Positions 7,946-14,962 of a stretch of 35,974 nt of DNA are shown piece by piece (position 1 is the stretch's first letter; every line of letters starts with the position of its first letter). Location of the stretch: the IMG/VR virus record IMGVR_UViG_3300025617_000058, positions 1-35,974 of that record; one strand, 5' to 3'. Origin of the DNA: a virus. Below the pieces are notes generated by a model. That model did no database searches, was not told the DNA's origin, and was given only the letters and a program-made list of their open reading frames with translations. The position numbers were made by a program, and so were the translations under genes.

Positions 7946-7953
7946 TATTTATA
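7946..7953 (-). promoter_or_regulatory. Late promoter TATAAATA for uvsY
   Basis: An exact T4 late box on the minus strand (followed by GTAGTA), 34 bases before the uvsY ATG and just beyond the stop of the upstream gene. T4 uvsY also has a late promoter. Confidence 0.85.
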
Positions 7954-7957
7954 TCAT

Positions 7958-8446
7958 CTAAATTCGTCTTATTTCGTATGACCTAAATCTGAATGATGCA
8001 TCTCCAATCAATGGGTCTGCGTTACCGCCAGTAGTGAAGTTCAAATCACCCAATGATGTTGGGAATATATCTCTGAACGTAATTTCTAGCAACGGATTTG
8101 ATGAGTTTGTTGTAACAATCAAGGCGGCATCTGTAAAGACAGAACTATTGCCTGCGTACTGATTTGTACTCTCTGGTGTAGTGATAGACTTCATCCAGTT
8201 ATGAAGTGCTTCGTATGAACGTAGTTCTTCATCAATAATAAACTCAATTGACAATTCACCAAACGTCAACTTATCACCAGGTATTGGTCTATCGATAAGT
8301 GGGTTCGGTTGAATTGCTTCACCCATAGTAATAGATGGTATATTCACTGATTGACAAAAATATTCAATCTCAGGAATCTTTGCCATGACGAACTTGAAAT
8401 TGTTCACCGTAGCATTGTTCATGTTTGTTGGTTGATTTGCGCTCAT
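7958..8446 (-). CDS. Tail-tube-fold virion protein (possible gp3 tail completion protein)
   Basis: A 162-residue structural protein. The patterns NNFKFVMAKIPEIEYFCQSV, IPGDKLTFGELSIEFIIDEE and ALHNWMKSI match a family found in T4-like phages that shares the gp19 tube architecture: an N-terminal strand, the P-GDKL-F loop, a mid beta-sandwich, and the helix ending HNWM. The final segment FRDIFPTSLGDLNFTT resembles the matching segment FVGIFPADISPIDVAW of gp19. In marine T4-like phages the gene between 23 and uvsY is, as I recall, usually gene 3 (tail terminator and sheath stabiliser), which makes gp3 the leading candidate. A gp54-like tube initiator is less likely because of the short length. 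Confidence 0.7.
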   Translation of the reverse strand: MSANQPTNMNNATVNNFKFVMAKIPEIEYFCQSVNIPSITMGEAIQPNPLIDRPIPGDKLTFGELSIEFIIDEELRSYEALHNWMKSITTPESTNQYAGNSSVFTDAALIVTTNSSNPLLEITFRDIFPTSLGDLNFTTGGNADPLIGDASFRFRSYEIRRI

Positions 8447-8655
8447 TTTTTGTTCCTAATGTGTTCTTGTAGGTCCATAACTTTTTCTTTCTCAATAATG
8501 TCGATGATAGTTTCAGTGAGATTGATTTCTTTTCTAACCCACCACATTTTGGTTTGAAGTCTATCAAGTTCTTCTTGGTAAAACTTCAACTCTTTTTCTT
8601 TTCGTAGTTTATTATCAATTAAATCCTGAATTAATATTAAACCGCTATCAGACAT
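8443..8655 (-). CDS. Small coiled-coil protein between genes 23 and 3/uvsY
   Basis: A 70-residue, highly charged protein that is nearly all helix (heptads from KLRKEKELKFYQEELDRL through IIDIIEKEK). A longer reading would start at GTG 8685, but the late promoter at 8689-8696 ends only 3 bases before that codon, so the transcript would begin within or after it. ATG 8655 has a good ribosome site (GAGGT, 7-8 bases upstream) and is preferred. It overlaps the next gene by 4 bases. I recall similar small genes at this position in marine T4-like phages; the function is unknown. Confidence 0.75.
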   Translation of the reverse strand: MSDSGLILIQDLIDNKLRKEKELKFYQEELDRLQTKMWWVRKEINLTETIIDIIEKEKVMDLQEHIRNKK

Positions 8656-8688
8656 TAGTGTGACCTCGTTAATAGTTTTGCTCACTAC

Positions 8689-8696
8689 TATTTATA
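8689..8696 (-). promoter_or_regulatory. Late promoter TATAAATA for the 70-residue gene and downstream
   Basis: An exact box, 33 bases before ATG 8655. It lies 5 bases downstream of the T-run of the gene 23 terminator, so transcription is stopped and restarted within about 45 bases. Confidence 0.88.
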
Positions 8697-8701
8697 AGCA
8701 T

Positions 8702-8733
8702 AAAAAAAGGGGCAGTCCGAAGACCACCCCTTT
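8702..8733 (-). terminator. Intrinsic terminator after gene 23
   Basis: On the minus strand, AAAGGGG-TG-GTC, a UUCG tetraloop, then GAC-TG-CCCCTTT and T7. The GGGG/CCCC and GTC/GAC pairs are joined by two wobble pairs. It lies 28 bases past the gene 23 stop. This is a textbook rho-independent terminator with an extra-stable loop. Confidence 0.95.
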
Positions 8734-8761
8734 AAAGTAGGTAGATTAAACTCTACTCTTA

Positions 8762-10021
8762 TTATAGTAGGTTGCTTACTGAGAAACCTCTGTAGTAAAC
8801 GTTTGAACGTGTGTTCAATGCGCCTGCACCTGCTGTTGCACCTTCTGCGAATGGGTTTGCGACCATGCCGTAGCGTGTCTTAAATCCAATCTTAGGCTGG
8901 AATGTGTTCTCACCAACTGCACGAACCATCTGTAGTGGTACGTATGGGCAGTAGAAAAGACCAGCATCGTATGCGCTGTCGCCTTTGTAACCAGTAACAA
9001 CAAAGTCACCAGATGCATATGGGTCAACGTATACACGGGTCTTACCGTTAAGAACACCAGCGAATGTGTTACCAGTGCTGTCTACGTTCAAGTTTGTGTT
9101 CAAGGCTGGGTTATAATCCATAACACCTGCGGCTGCCAATGCTGAGGCAACGTCAGATGAACAGATGATAAAGTTACCTTTACCACGGCGTGTTTCTTTC
9201 GCAATTGCGTTTGCTTCACGCTCGATTTGGAACATCAAACCTTTGTAACGCTCAACTGACCAACGACCATCGGAATCGGCTGTCAAGTCGAATGCACCTG
9301 CATTACCACCGAGTTTAGCACTACGATAGATTGTACGCATTACTTCACGGTTGATTTCTGCAAGAATTTCACCAGACAAGATGTTTGCTAGTTCTGTTTC
9401 TGCGTCAAGTCCGTGAACTGCTTTCAAGTCTTGTGCTAGTTCTACAGTGTACTCTGCTTTTAGCGCACGAGTTTTGGCTTCAACAGAAATCTTCTCTACT
9501 GAGAATTGCATTTCGTTGAAAGTACCGCCACCTGATGAACCAAGTGCTTCGCCTGCGCCAGTTGTCATACCAGTACCGGTTGTGAATTCAGTACCTACAC
9601 CATCTGGGTCAGTCGCCATTGCGCCACCAGTAGAAGCATGAGTACCTGCACCAGCGAAGTCTGTGTCGGCTTCGTTGTAGAATACTTCATTGCCTGCACC
9701 GTCTTTGGCACGCATTGCAAAGATAAGACCTGTAGGTGCAGTCATTGGCTGAACACCTGCAACGTCATATGCAATGAGTTGTGGCATTGAACGGCGTACC
9801 AATGAAATTAGTACGGGGTCAAAGTTGTTTACGTTAGCAGTCTGGTTTAGAGGGGCTGCTTCGAACAAGCCCATTTGCTCGTTCTGTTCACGGATTGCTT
9901 TTTCTTGGTTTTCAAGAAGTACGGCAGTTACCGCTTTTTTGTACGGGTCACTAATCTTTGGTGCATCGGCATGCTCAAGGATTGGCTCCCATTTTTTTTG
10001 GGATTCTTCTGATAGATACAT
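8762..10021 (-). CDS. 23: gp23 major capsid protein
   Basis: A 419-residue major head protein of the HK97 fold, forming the hexamers of the capsid shell. The N-terminal 54 residues form the removable delta peptide. The gp21 protease motif (L/I-x-E) occurs as GLFE at 51-54, giving mature AAPLNQ. This mirrors cleavage at Glu65 of T4 gp23. The mature region carries the conserved NNFDPVLISLVRRSMPQLIAYD start and the gp23 segment ALKAEYTVELAQDLKAVHGL. It is shorter than T4 gp23 (521), as in marine relatives, which often lack the vertex paralogue gp24. GGAG lies 9 bases before ATG. A dedicated late promoter precedes it and a strong terminator follows, fitting very high expression. Confidence 0.98.
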   Translation of the reverse strand: MYLSEESQKKWEPILEHADAPKISDPYKKAVTAVLLENQEKAIREQNEQMGLFEAAPLNQTANVNNFDPVLISLVRRSMPQLIAYDVAGVQPMTAPTGLIFAMRAKDGAGNEVFYNEADTDFAGAGTHASTGGAMATDPDGVGTEFTTGTGMTTGAGEALGSSGGGTFNEMQFSVEKISVEAKTRALKAEYTVELAQDLKAVHGLDAETELANILSGEILAEINREVMRTIYRSAKLGGNAGAFDLTADSDGRWSVERYKGLMFQIEREANAIAKETRRGKGNFIICSSDVASALAAAGVMDYNPALNTNLNVDSTGNTFAGVLNGKTRVYVDPYASGDFVVTGYKGDSAYDAGLFYCPYVPLQMVRAVGENTFQPKIGFKTRYGMVANPFAEGATAGAGALNTRSNVYYRGFSVSNLL

Positions 10022-10066
10022 ATCTGTTATCTCCTTTAAAGTTAGATATTAGTTTTAACTGTTAAT

Positions 10067-10110
10067 AAAAACATTCCGAAGTCTGTTCGTAATACTATTT
10101 ATACGGACTT
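10067..10110 (-). other. Weak hairpin enclosing the gene 23 late promoter
   Basis: Pairs AAGTC/GACTT (10079-10083 with 10106-10110) and CGTA/TACG (10088-10091 with 10102-10105) are separated by a 4-base bulge. A U5 stretch (10071-10067) lies 7 bases past the base of the stem. Only 9 pairs, so it could be chance. Confidence 0.35.
10096..10103 (-). promoter_or_regulatory. Late promoter TATAAATA for gene 23
   Basis: An exact box followed by GTATTACG, 74 bases before the gene 23 ATG and just after the gene 22 stop. It sits in the loop of a weak inverted repeat (AAGTC at 10079-10083 with GACTT at 10106-10110). Confidence 0.9.
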
Positions 10111-11203
10111 ACTTCCTCATGCTTGAAAGAGTTCTAGCATATACTGACATTGATTCCGACAACTCTTTTTGTGGTTCAGAACCATCATCAATGCTTTCTT
10201 CTTTTTCTGCGCCAGTCGCCCTTACTTTAGGGAAATAAGATTCCTTGATAGTTTCTAACTTCTCACGGTACTGGTCAATAGTCTCAAACTCTACTCCTTC
10301 TGCTAGAGAACGCAATTTGTCAGCATCAACGTCTACGAGACCATTGGTTGCTTCAGCAAGTGCTTTCTCTGCTTTGAATTCGTCTAGTTCCTTTTTCATA
10401 GCAACGGACTTCTCAAATTCTTCGTTCAATTTTGCTTCAAGGTCTTCAGACTTTGTAGCAAGTTCGTCAACAAGGTCTGCTTTCTCTTCAGGAACATCAA
10501 TGTAGTTCTCTACGAAAAGATTTTTCAACCCAGCCATGAATTCTTCTGCGATTTCAGTACGAATACCTTTTTCGATGGCAAGTGCGTTATCTTGTACCCA
10601 CGCTTCAACAACGTAGTTTAGATAATCGTCAACTTTCGCCGCTAGTTCTGTGCGGGCTTCATCAAGTTTAGTTTCGTATTCTGCTTCTACCTTTTCTACA
10701 ATGCTGTCAATGCTTTCTGTTACTTTTGCTTTGACTGCCGCTTCAAAGATAGTAGTCGCTTTATTTTTAAATTCTTCTGAAAGTTCTGCATCAGAACCTG
10801 TAAGTAGTGCGTCTACATCAGACTGTACATCTACTTTCATTTCTTCTACTTCTTCTTTCATTTTCTTTTTCTTTGCGGATGCATAGAGTTTACCTTCTTC
10901 GGCTTCCTCTTCGTCATCGTCATCATCTTCCTCATCATCTGCATCGTCATCTTCGTCTTCGTCTTCGTCTTCTTCTTCTTCAGACTTGACAGACTTCTTT
11001 GCTTCTTCGAGGTCTTCTTCTGCCGCTTCTTCAGCAACTACTTCTTCGGTAGTCTCTTCTGCGACTTCTTCAGTTTTATCTTCGGCGATAACATCTTCAA
11101 CTGCATCTTCAGAGGCTTGAACTGCGTCCAACTCTTCTGATACTGTATCTTCTGTCATCACTTCTTTTTCTTCAGCAATTTGCTCTGAGAATGTTTTTAG
11201 CAT
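10109..11203 (-). CDS. 22: gp22 prohead core scaffold protein
   Basis: A 364-residue internal scaffold around which gp23 assembles, degraded by gp21 during head maturation. It is very acidic and almost all helix. The C-terminal SVYARTLSSMRK, the helical core (about 120-330) and the location directly before gene 23 identify it. An unusual hyperacidic run of Glu and Asp fills residues 75-103 and is followed by KKKK (111-114); T4 gp22 (269) has no such long tract, which accounts for much of the extra length. Many L/I-x-E sites suit multiple gp21 cuts. AGGAG is 9 bases before ATG, and an own late promoter lies 38 bases upstream. Confidence 0.93.
   Translation of the reverse strand: MLKTFSEQIAEEKEVMTEDTVSEELDAVQASEDAVEDVIAEDKTEEVAEETTEEVVAEEAAEEDLEEAKKSVKSEEEEDEDEDEDDDADDEEDDDDDEEEAEEGKLYASAKKKKMKEEVEEMKVDVQSDVDALLTGSDAELSEEFKNKATTIFEAAVKAKVTESIDSIVEKVEAEYETKLDEARTELAAKVDDYLNYVVEAWVQDNALAIEKGIRTEIAEEFMAGLKNLFVENYIDVPEEKADLVDELATKSEDLEAKLNEEFEKSVAMKKELDEFKAEKALAEATNGLVDVDADKLRSLAEGVEFETIDQYREKLETIKESYFPKVRATGAEKEESIDDGSEPQKELSESMSVYARTLSSMRK
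10893..10983 (-). repeat. GAN/GAY low-complexity tract in gene 22
   Basis: Near-perfect run of GAA, GAG, GAT and GAC codons encoding residues 75-103 of gp22. The trinucleotide-like repeat could vary in length by slippage. Confidence 0.8.
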
Positions 11204-11241
11204 GAGATTAATCTCCTTTTTTAAGTTATTTTACTTACACT

Positions 11242-11249
11242 TATTTATA
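11242..11249 (-). promoter_or_regulatory. Late promoter TATAAATA for gene 22
   Basis: An exact box followed by AGTGTAAG, 38 bases before the gene 22 ATG in the gap after gene 21. Confidence 0.85.
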
Positions 11250-11252
11250 ATC

Positions 11253-11897
11253 TTATAACCTTTTAATGAAGTCGGAGAATAATCTCAACTTCACTTCTTC
11301 TAATTGGCGTGCCTTAGCACTTTTAATTTTATCGTGGTAATCACTAATGGTAGCCTCTTTTAGAATACCGTTGTCCCAGACCCATTCTTTGCCTTCCATG
11401 ATACCATCAACGAAAGCATCTGGTGCAGAAGGGTCAGCAACAATGTCTGCGGCAGTAGCAAGGTAAAAGTCTGACTGCACAACATTAACACCATTGGACT
11501 GTTTCAAAGACCCCATACCACGAGAAGATACTCCAAGTCTTGCACCCTCTTGCATGAGGTTTTGTACAATTTTGCCCATTGGGGTATCCATAATCTTTGC
11601 TTTGCCCACAAAGTTATCGCCATCACGGTATAGTTCTTTTATCATATGAGATACTCGGTCCAGATTGATTGTTGGTCCATCTGGGTGTCCAAGTTCTCCA
11701 AACGCTCTACTTGGTGTAATATATGTATCAGTATAGCGTTTGACTTCACGTTCTAGTACCTCTGTCGGGTAAATTCGACCGTTTCTGTTCTTTTTGTTGC
11801 CTTGCATGAAGACGCCGGATATGAAGAACTGCTTTTGTCCTTCAACCTCTTCAGTCAAATAATCGACTTCTTCTAAATGTTCTGCTATTAACTTCAT
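11253..11897 (-). CDS. 21: gp21 prohead maturation protease
   Basis: A 214-residue serine protease of the herpesvirus-assemblin-like fold (peptidase family U9/S80). It cleaves scaffold and capsid after L/I-x-E. Catalytic His is in FGELGHP (H71) and Ser in GVSSRGMGS (S124/S125). The NRNGRIYP motif (38-44) is typical of the family. The length agrees with T4 gp21 (212). The C-terminal tail is basic. ATG overlaps the preceding gene by 4 bases, with GAGGT 9 bases upstream. Confidence 0.96.
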   Translation of the reverse strand: MKLIAEHLEEVDYLTEEVEGQKQFFISGVFMQGNKKNRNGRIYPTEVLEREVKRYTDTYITPSRAFGELGHPDGPTINLDRVSHMIKELYRDGDNFVGKAKIMDTPMGKIVQNLMQEGARLGVSSRGMGSLKQSNGVNVVQSDFYLATAADIVADPSAPDAFVDGIMEGKEWVWDNGILKEATISDYHDKIKSAKARQLEEVKLRLFSDFIKRL

Positions 11898-12301
11898 CTG
11901 TTAAAACCTCTGGTTGCTCTCTTTCTATTAGTCAACTTACGTTTAATGATAGAACGAGAACTTTTTGCTTTTCTCTTTCGGGCTGCCTTCTTCTGTGCTA
12001 GTTTTCTGTTTCTTCTTTCTGAAGCAGACATTCTAACTACACTCTGGCTACCATCACCCTTTGCTCTATATGTTTTATCTTTGGCAACAACTTTACGTCT
12101 CTGAACTACCCCACCACGAATACGATTAACTCTCTTTACTCTGGCTTCGCCAATATCATCATCTTCTAAGACTTCATCTGCAATTTCTTGCTTCAATTCA
12201 CTAAGTAGTGCTTCTACCTTATTATTTATAAGGGATGTAAACAACTCTTTGATATTCTTAGTATCACCGTCCTGTATTGCTTTTACCAGTTCGTAAGACA
12301 T
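11894..12301 (-). CDS. 68: Basic prohead core protein, gp68-like
   Basis: A 135-residue protein in the place of T4 gene 68 (prohead core, 141 residues). Residues 1-45 are helical and acidic (LVKAIQDGDTKNIKELFTSL, then KVEALLSELKQEIADEVLE), a pattern shared with the neighbouring gp67-like protein. The rest is extremely rich in Arg and Lys (KKAARKRKAKSSRSIIKRK). VLE at 43-45 could be a gp21 cut site that would free the basic tail inside the head, where it could bind DNA; that is inference. The ATG overlaps the previous stop (TAATG), and the stop overlaps gene 21. Confidence 0.65.
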   Translation of the reverse strand: MSYELVKAIQDGDTKNIKELFTSLINNKVEALLSELKQEIADEVLEDDDIGEARVKRVNRIRGGVVQRRKVVAKDKTYRAKGDGSQSVVRMSASERRNRKLAQKKAARKRKAKSSRSIIKRKLTNRKRATRGFNR

Positions 12302-12684
12302 TATCCGATACTCTTCATTGCGAAATCTACTGCTTTCATAAAGTTAGGTTTACTATTACTCAACATGTCAGTAAATTTCTTTTTGTTCTTATCGTTTAAA
12401 GCATCTACAACTTTCAGCAAAATGTTCGCTGTTTGCATATCTACTTTAACGCTTTTCTTATCTTTAAACTTCACTGCTTTGGCTTGCTTATCTTTGACAA
12501 TAGACTTGATAGTATCAAAAGCGTCTTCGTCAATCATAAACTCATCAGCCTCAGTGTCGAGGACATCATCAACATCTACGTTGTCGATTTCAAATTCAAC
12601 GTCCTGGTCCTGAATGCGGTCTACCGCAGAACCGTCATCGAATTCTTCTTTCAGAGAATTTTTAAAATCTTTAAACGTCCTCAT
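12301..12684 (-). CDS. Hypothetical head-cluster protein
   Basis: 127 residues if started at ATG 12684, which has GAGGA 8 bases upstream. A start 7 codons earlier (12705) has no ribosome site and is less likely. The opening RTFKDFKNSLKEEF resembles short phage head-protein leaders; the middle is acidic (VDVDDVLDTEADEFMIDEDAF), and the end is a lysine-rich helical domain (about 65-127). It lies between gp67-like and gp68-like genes, so a role in the prohead core or head assembly is likely. I do not recognise a family. Confidence 0.75.
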   Translation of the reverse strand: MRTFKDFKNSLKEEFDDGSAVDRIQDQDVEFEIDNVDVDDVLDTEADEFMIDEDAFDTIKSIVKDKQAKAVKFKDKKSVKVDMQTANILLKVVDALNDKNKKKFTDMLSNSKPNFMKAVDFAMKSIG

Positions 12685-12841
12685 TCGTACTTTCCTCTTC
12701 TGCATCTAATAGACTTGAAGCAATACTTTTCTTCATATCTTCTAGTTTTGCAAATGCTTTACCGTTAAGTGCATTTGTTACGTTATCCTTTAATGCTCCA
12801 GCGTCTTGTGTTTCGATGCTTTTAATAATATCTATTGTCAT
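12671..12841 (-). CDS. 67: Small prohead core protein, gp67-like
   Basis: A 56-residue protein in the position of T4 gene 67 (80 residues, internal core, cut by gp21). The pattern is a short helix (IIKSIETQDAGALKDNVTNAL), then AKLEDMKKSIASSLLDAEEE; AKLE fits the L-x-E protease site. The start is ATG 12841, one base after the portal stop, with GGAG 9 bases upstream. A longer reading beginning inside gene 20 lacks support. It overlaps the next gene by 14 bases. Confidence 0.65.
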   Translation of the reverse strand: MTIDIIKSIETQDAGALKDNVTNALNGKAFAKLEDMKKSIASSLLDAEEESTNEDV

Positions 12842-12842
12842 T

Positions 12843-14327
12843 TTAGAATTCTCCATCATCAGGTTCACCAATTATTCCATTTTCTTTCTCAAAAGTAAGG
12901 CGTTCTTCCATTGCCTCAATATCTTCATCTGACATCTTCAAAACATTTTTTAGAACATCTTGTCTTGTGAAGTATTTTCCAACATACTGGTCAACTTCTT
13001 GCAATAGTGCCAATCTTTCTCTCATAATCTCCGCATTCTTCAACTCTGTGAAGTGTGTGTCTGCACGGAAATCATAATAAATATATTCTTTGATGTTATC
13101 CCAGTCTTCTGGATTAATAACACCTTTTAAAATGAGTTGCTTTCTTAGCAAATCGTCAAACAAGTGTGTGAAGCGTACTCTTATCTTCTTAATAAACTTG
13201 TTAAACTTAATCTCATCTCTACTAATCTCTTCTCCTCTACCGATAGAGAATGACTGTTCGCTGTCAAGGCGTGAAGTTGGAACGTTTAGTGACTTAAAGA
13301 GTTTATTCTTAAAGTAATTAACGTCATCCATCTCACCAAGATTTTGACCACCAGGTAGAGTATCAACTTCAGTCCCACGACCGCCTTCTCTACGAGGCAT
13401 CCAATAATCTTCAAGCATTGACATATGCTTGCGGTCATCTTTAATCTCACCAGTAGATGCATCATATACAATCTTGTTCTTGTAACGTGCCATGATATCT
13501 CTAAGGTATGCTTCTGCTTTACCTTTAGGCAAGTTACCAACATCAACGTAGAAAATTCTGCGCTCTGGCGCACGAGACAGTCTGTAAATTACTGTCGCAT
13601 CTTCTACGGCACGGAGTTGATTGAGGGGTTTAATCGCTTTGTGTAGGTATGAAAGAACTGTCTTTCTATCTCTATCAAGCAAACCCGATGTGCAGTATGT
13701 AATACTATCAGGAGCGATTTTTACTCCCTTTTCTGCACCAGTCAATCCGTCTTCATTATATACGAAATACTCTTCTACTTGTTCAAAGATACTTACGTTT
13801 GTATCTGCATCTTTTCCTTTTACAACCTTACGCACTTTCTTAATGTTGCGTGGGTCGATATATCTTAATTCTGTTAACCCTTTTTGCGGGTTCTTTGTGT
13901 CGATTACATTGTGATAGTACAATCTACCATCAACATACCAACGCTTAAAAATGTCTGCACCGTAATTATTAAAATCTAACAGTCTACAAACATTCTGAAA
14001 TTCTTCGTGTATTTTCTTCTTTACACCTGCGCTGTAGTCAACTCTATCTAAATTCAATGATACAGGTACATCTTCATCTTCTTGTACAACTGCTTCATTA
14101 ACGATATCGTCTACTGCCGCTTCACATTCTGGCTGTAATGCCATTTCACGGTATCTACTAATAAGGTCTGCTTCATTCTTAGCAGTACCTTCCAAATCAA
14201 GGTAAGTGCCAAACGCTCCTCCACCCGCAACTTCAGTAGCGCCGTCATCACTAGTCGGTGCCACAAAAGATGGTGGAGTTTCATCGCCTGAAACTCTGTT
14301 TATTTCAAATCCAAATAACTTTGCCAT
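12843..14327 (-). CDS. 20: gp20 portal protein
   Basis: A 494-residue portal vertex protein. It forms the dodecameric ring through which DNA is packed and to which the neck attaches. Family segments are clear: YREMALQPECEAAVDDIVNE near 60-80, FNNYGADIFKRWYVDGRLYY, LRYIDPRNIKKVRKV, RAPERRIFYVDVGNLPKGKAE, and MLEDYWMPRREGGRGTEVDTLPGGQNLGE in the clip and stem region. The length is close to T4 gp20 (524). A late promoter 46 bases upstream is nested in an inverted repeat (14354-14393). Confidence 0.98.
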   Translation of the reverse strand: MAKLFGFEINRVSGDETPPSFVAPTSDDGATEVAGGGAFGTYLDLEGTAKNEADLISRYREMALQPECEAAVDDIVNEAVVQEDEDVPVSLNLDRVDYSAGVKKKIHEEFQNVCRLLDFNNYGADIFKRWYVDGRLYYHNVIDTKNPQKGLTELRYIDPRNIKKVRKVVKGKDADTNVSIFEQVEEYFVYNEDGLTGAEKGVKIAPDSITYCTSGLLDRDRKTVLSYLHKAIKPLNQLRAVEDATVIYRLSRAPERRIFYVDVGNLPKGKAEAYLRDIMARYKNKIVYDASTGEIKDDRKHMSMLEDYWMPRREGGRGTEVDTLPGGQNLGEMDDVNYFKNKLFKSLNVPTSRLDSEQSFSIGRGEEISRDEIKFNKFIKKIRVRFTHLFDDLLRKQLILKGVINPEDWDNIKEYIYYDFRADTHFTELKNAEIMRERLALLQEVDQYVGKYFTRQDVLKNVLKMSDEDIEAMEERLTFEKENGIIGEPDDGEF

Positions 14328-14353
14328 ACTATTTTATACCTTTATCTAAATTA

Positions 14354-14393
14354 TTCTAGGGGACCTATAATACTATTTATAGACCCCCTAGAA
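14354..14393 (-). other. Inverted repeat enclosing the gene 20 late promoter
   Basis: A perfect 9-base arm pair TTCTAGGGG/CCCCTAGAA (14354-14362 with 14385-14393), a 2x2 internal loop, then CTATA/TATAG (14365-14369 with 14378-14382) and an 8-base loop. TATAAATA occupies the inner right arm and part of the loop. The stem lies 10 bases past the gene 19 stop. There is no clear U-run, so termination is uncertain. Confidence 0.8.
14374..14381 (-). promoter_or_regulatory. Late promoter TATAAATA for gene 20
   Basis: An exact box followed by GTATTATAG, 46 bases before the portal ATG, near the top of the hairpin at 14354-14393. Confidence 0.9.
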
Positions 14394-14403
14394 CTGGTTT
14401 AGA

Positions 14404-14928
14404 TTAGATTACACCGTTACTGATATCAGTCCAGTAGTCATACTGGAATGTAACTGTGAATTCTTCAATTGTGTCATTGGAATCCCAAGCAACATCAATA
14501 GGTGAGATATCGGCAGGGAAGATACCTACAAAATTGTAAGTCTTCAATGTCGAACCATCTTTTGAAAATTGCTTGATAGTTCCGATAGATTTCTGCAATA
14601 GAGGTGATGGAGTACCAATGTTTAGAATGTGCGAGTTAATAGTCGCCATCCATTGCTCCAAACCTGTTCTTACGTTAAAATCTTCGTCATTTATTACTGT
14701 TACAGTCCATTCTGCGAATGTTCTGTTTCCTGGGACTTTCATAGTACGACCGAAGTAAGGTACTTCGATAACACCTAGTGTATCACCTGGTAACTGTGAT
14801 GCTTTCGCCATGAATGTGAACTTTTGGTTGTCGCCCCCATAAGGGTTTGTCATTTCACATTCAAAAAGGTTACTTCTTGCACCGCCACCAGTCAATTGTC
14901 CTCTAAATTCGTCAATTGCAAATGCCAT
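14404..14928 (-). CDS. 19: gp19 tail tube protein
   Basis: A 174-residue subunit of the rigid inner tail tube. It begins AIDEFRGQLTGGGARSNLFE, then FTFMAKASQLPGDTLGVIEVPYFGRTMKVPGNRTFAEW; this P-G-R...F.EWTVT core is diagnostic for T4 gp19 (163 residues). The final FVGIFPADISPIDVAWDSND followed by FTVTFQYDYW is the closing beta sheet. GGAG is 8 bases before ATG. It has no TATAAATA of its own and is probably cotranscribed with gene 18. Confidence 0.97.
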   Translation of the reverse strand: MAFAIDEFRGQLTGGGARSNLFECEMTNPYGGDNQKFTFMAKASQLPGDTLGVIEVPYFGRTMKVPGNRTFAEWTVTVINDEDFNVRTGLEQWMATINSHILNIGTPSPLLQKSIGTIKQFSKDGSTLKTYNFVGIFPADISPIDVAWDSNDTIEEFTVTFQYDYWTDISNGVI

Positions 14929-14962
14929 GTCTTTTCTCCTTAGTTTACTTTGTTAATTATTC

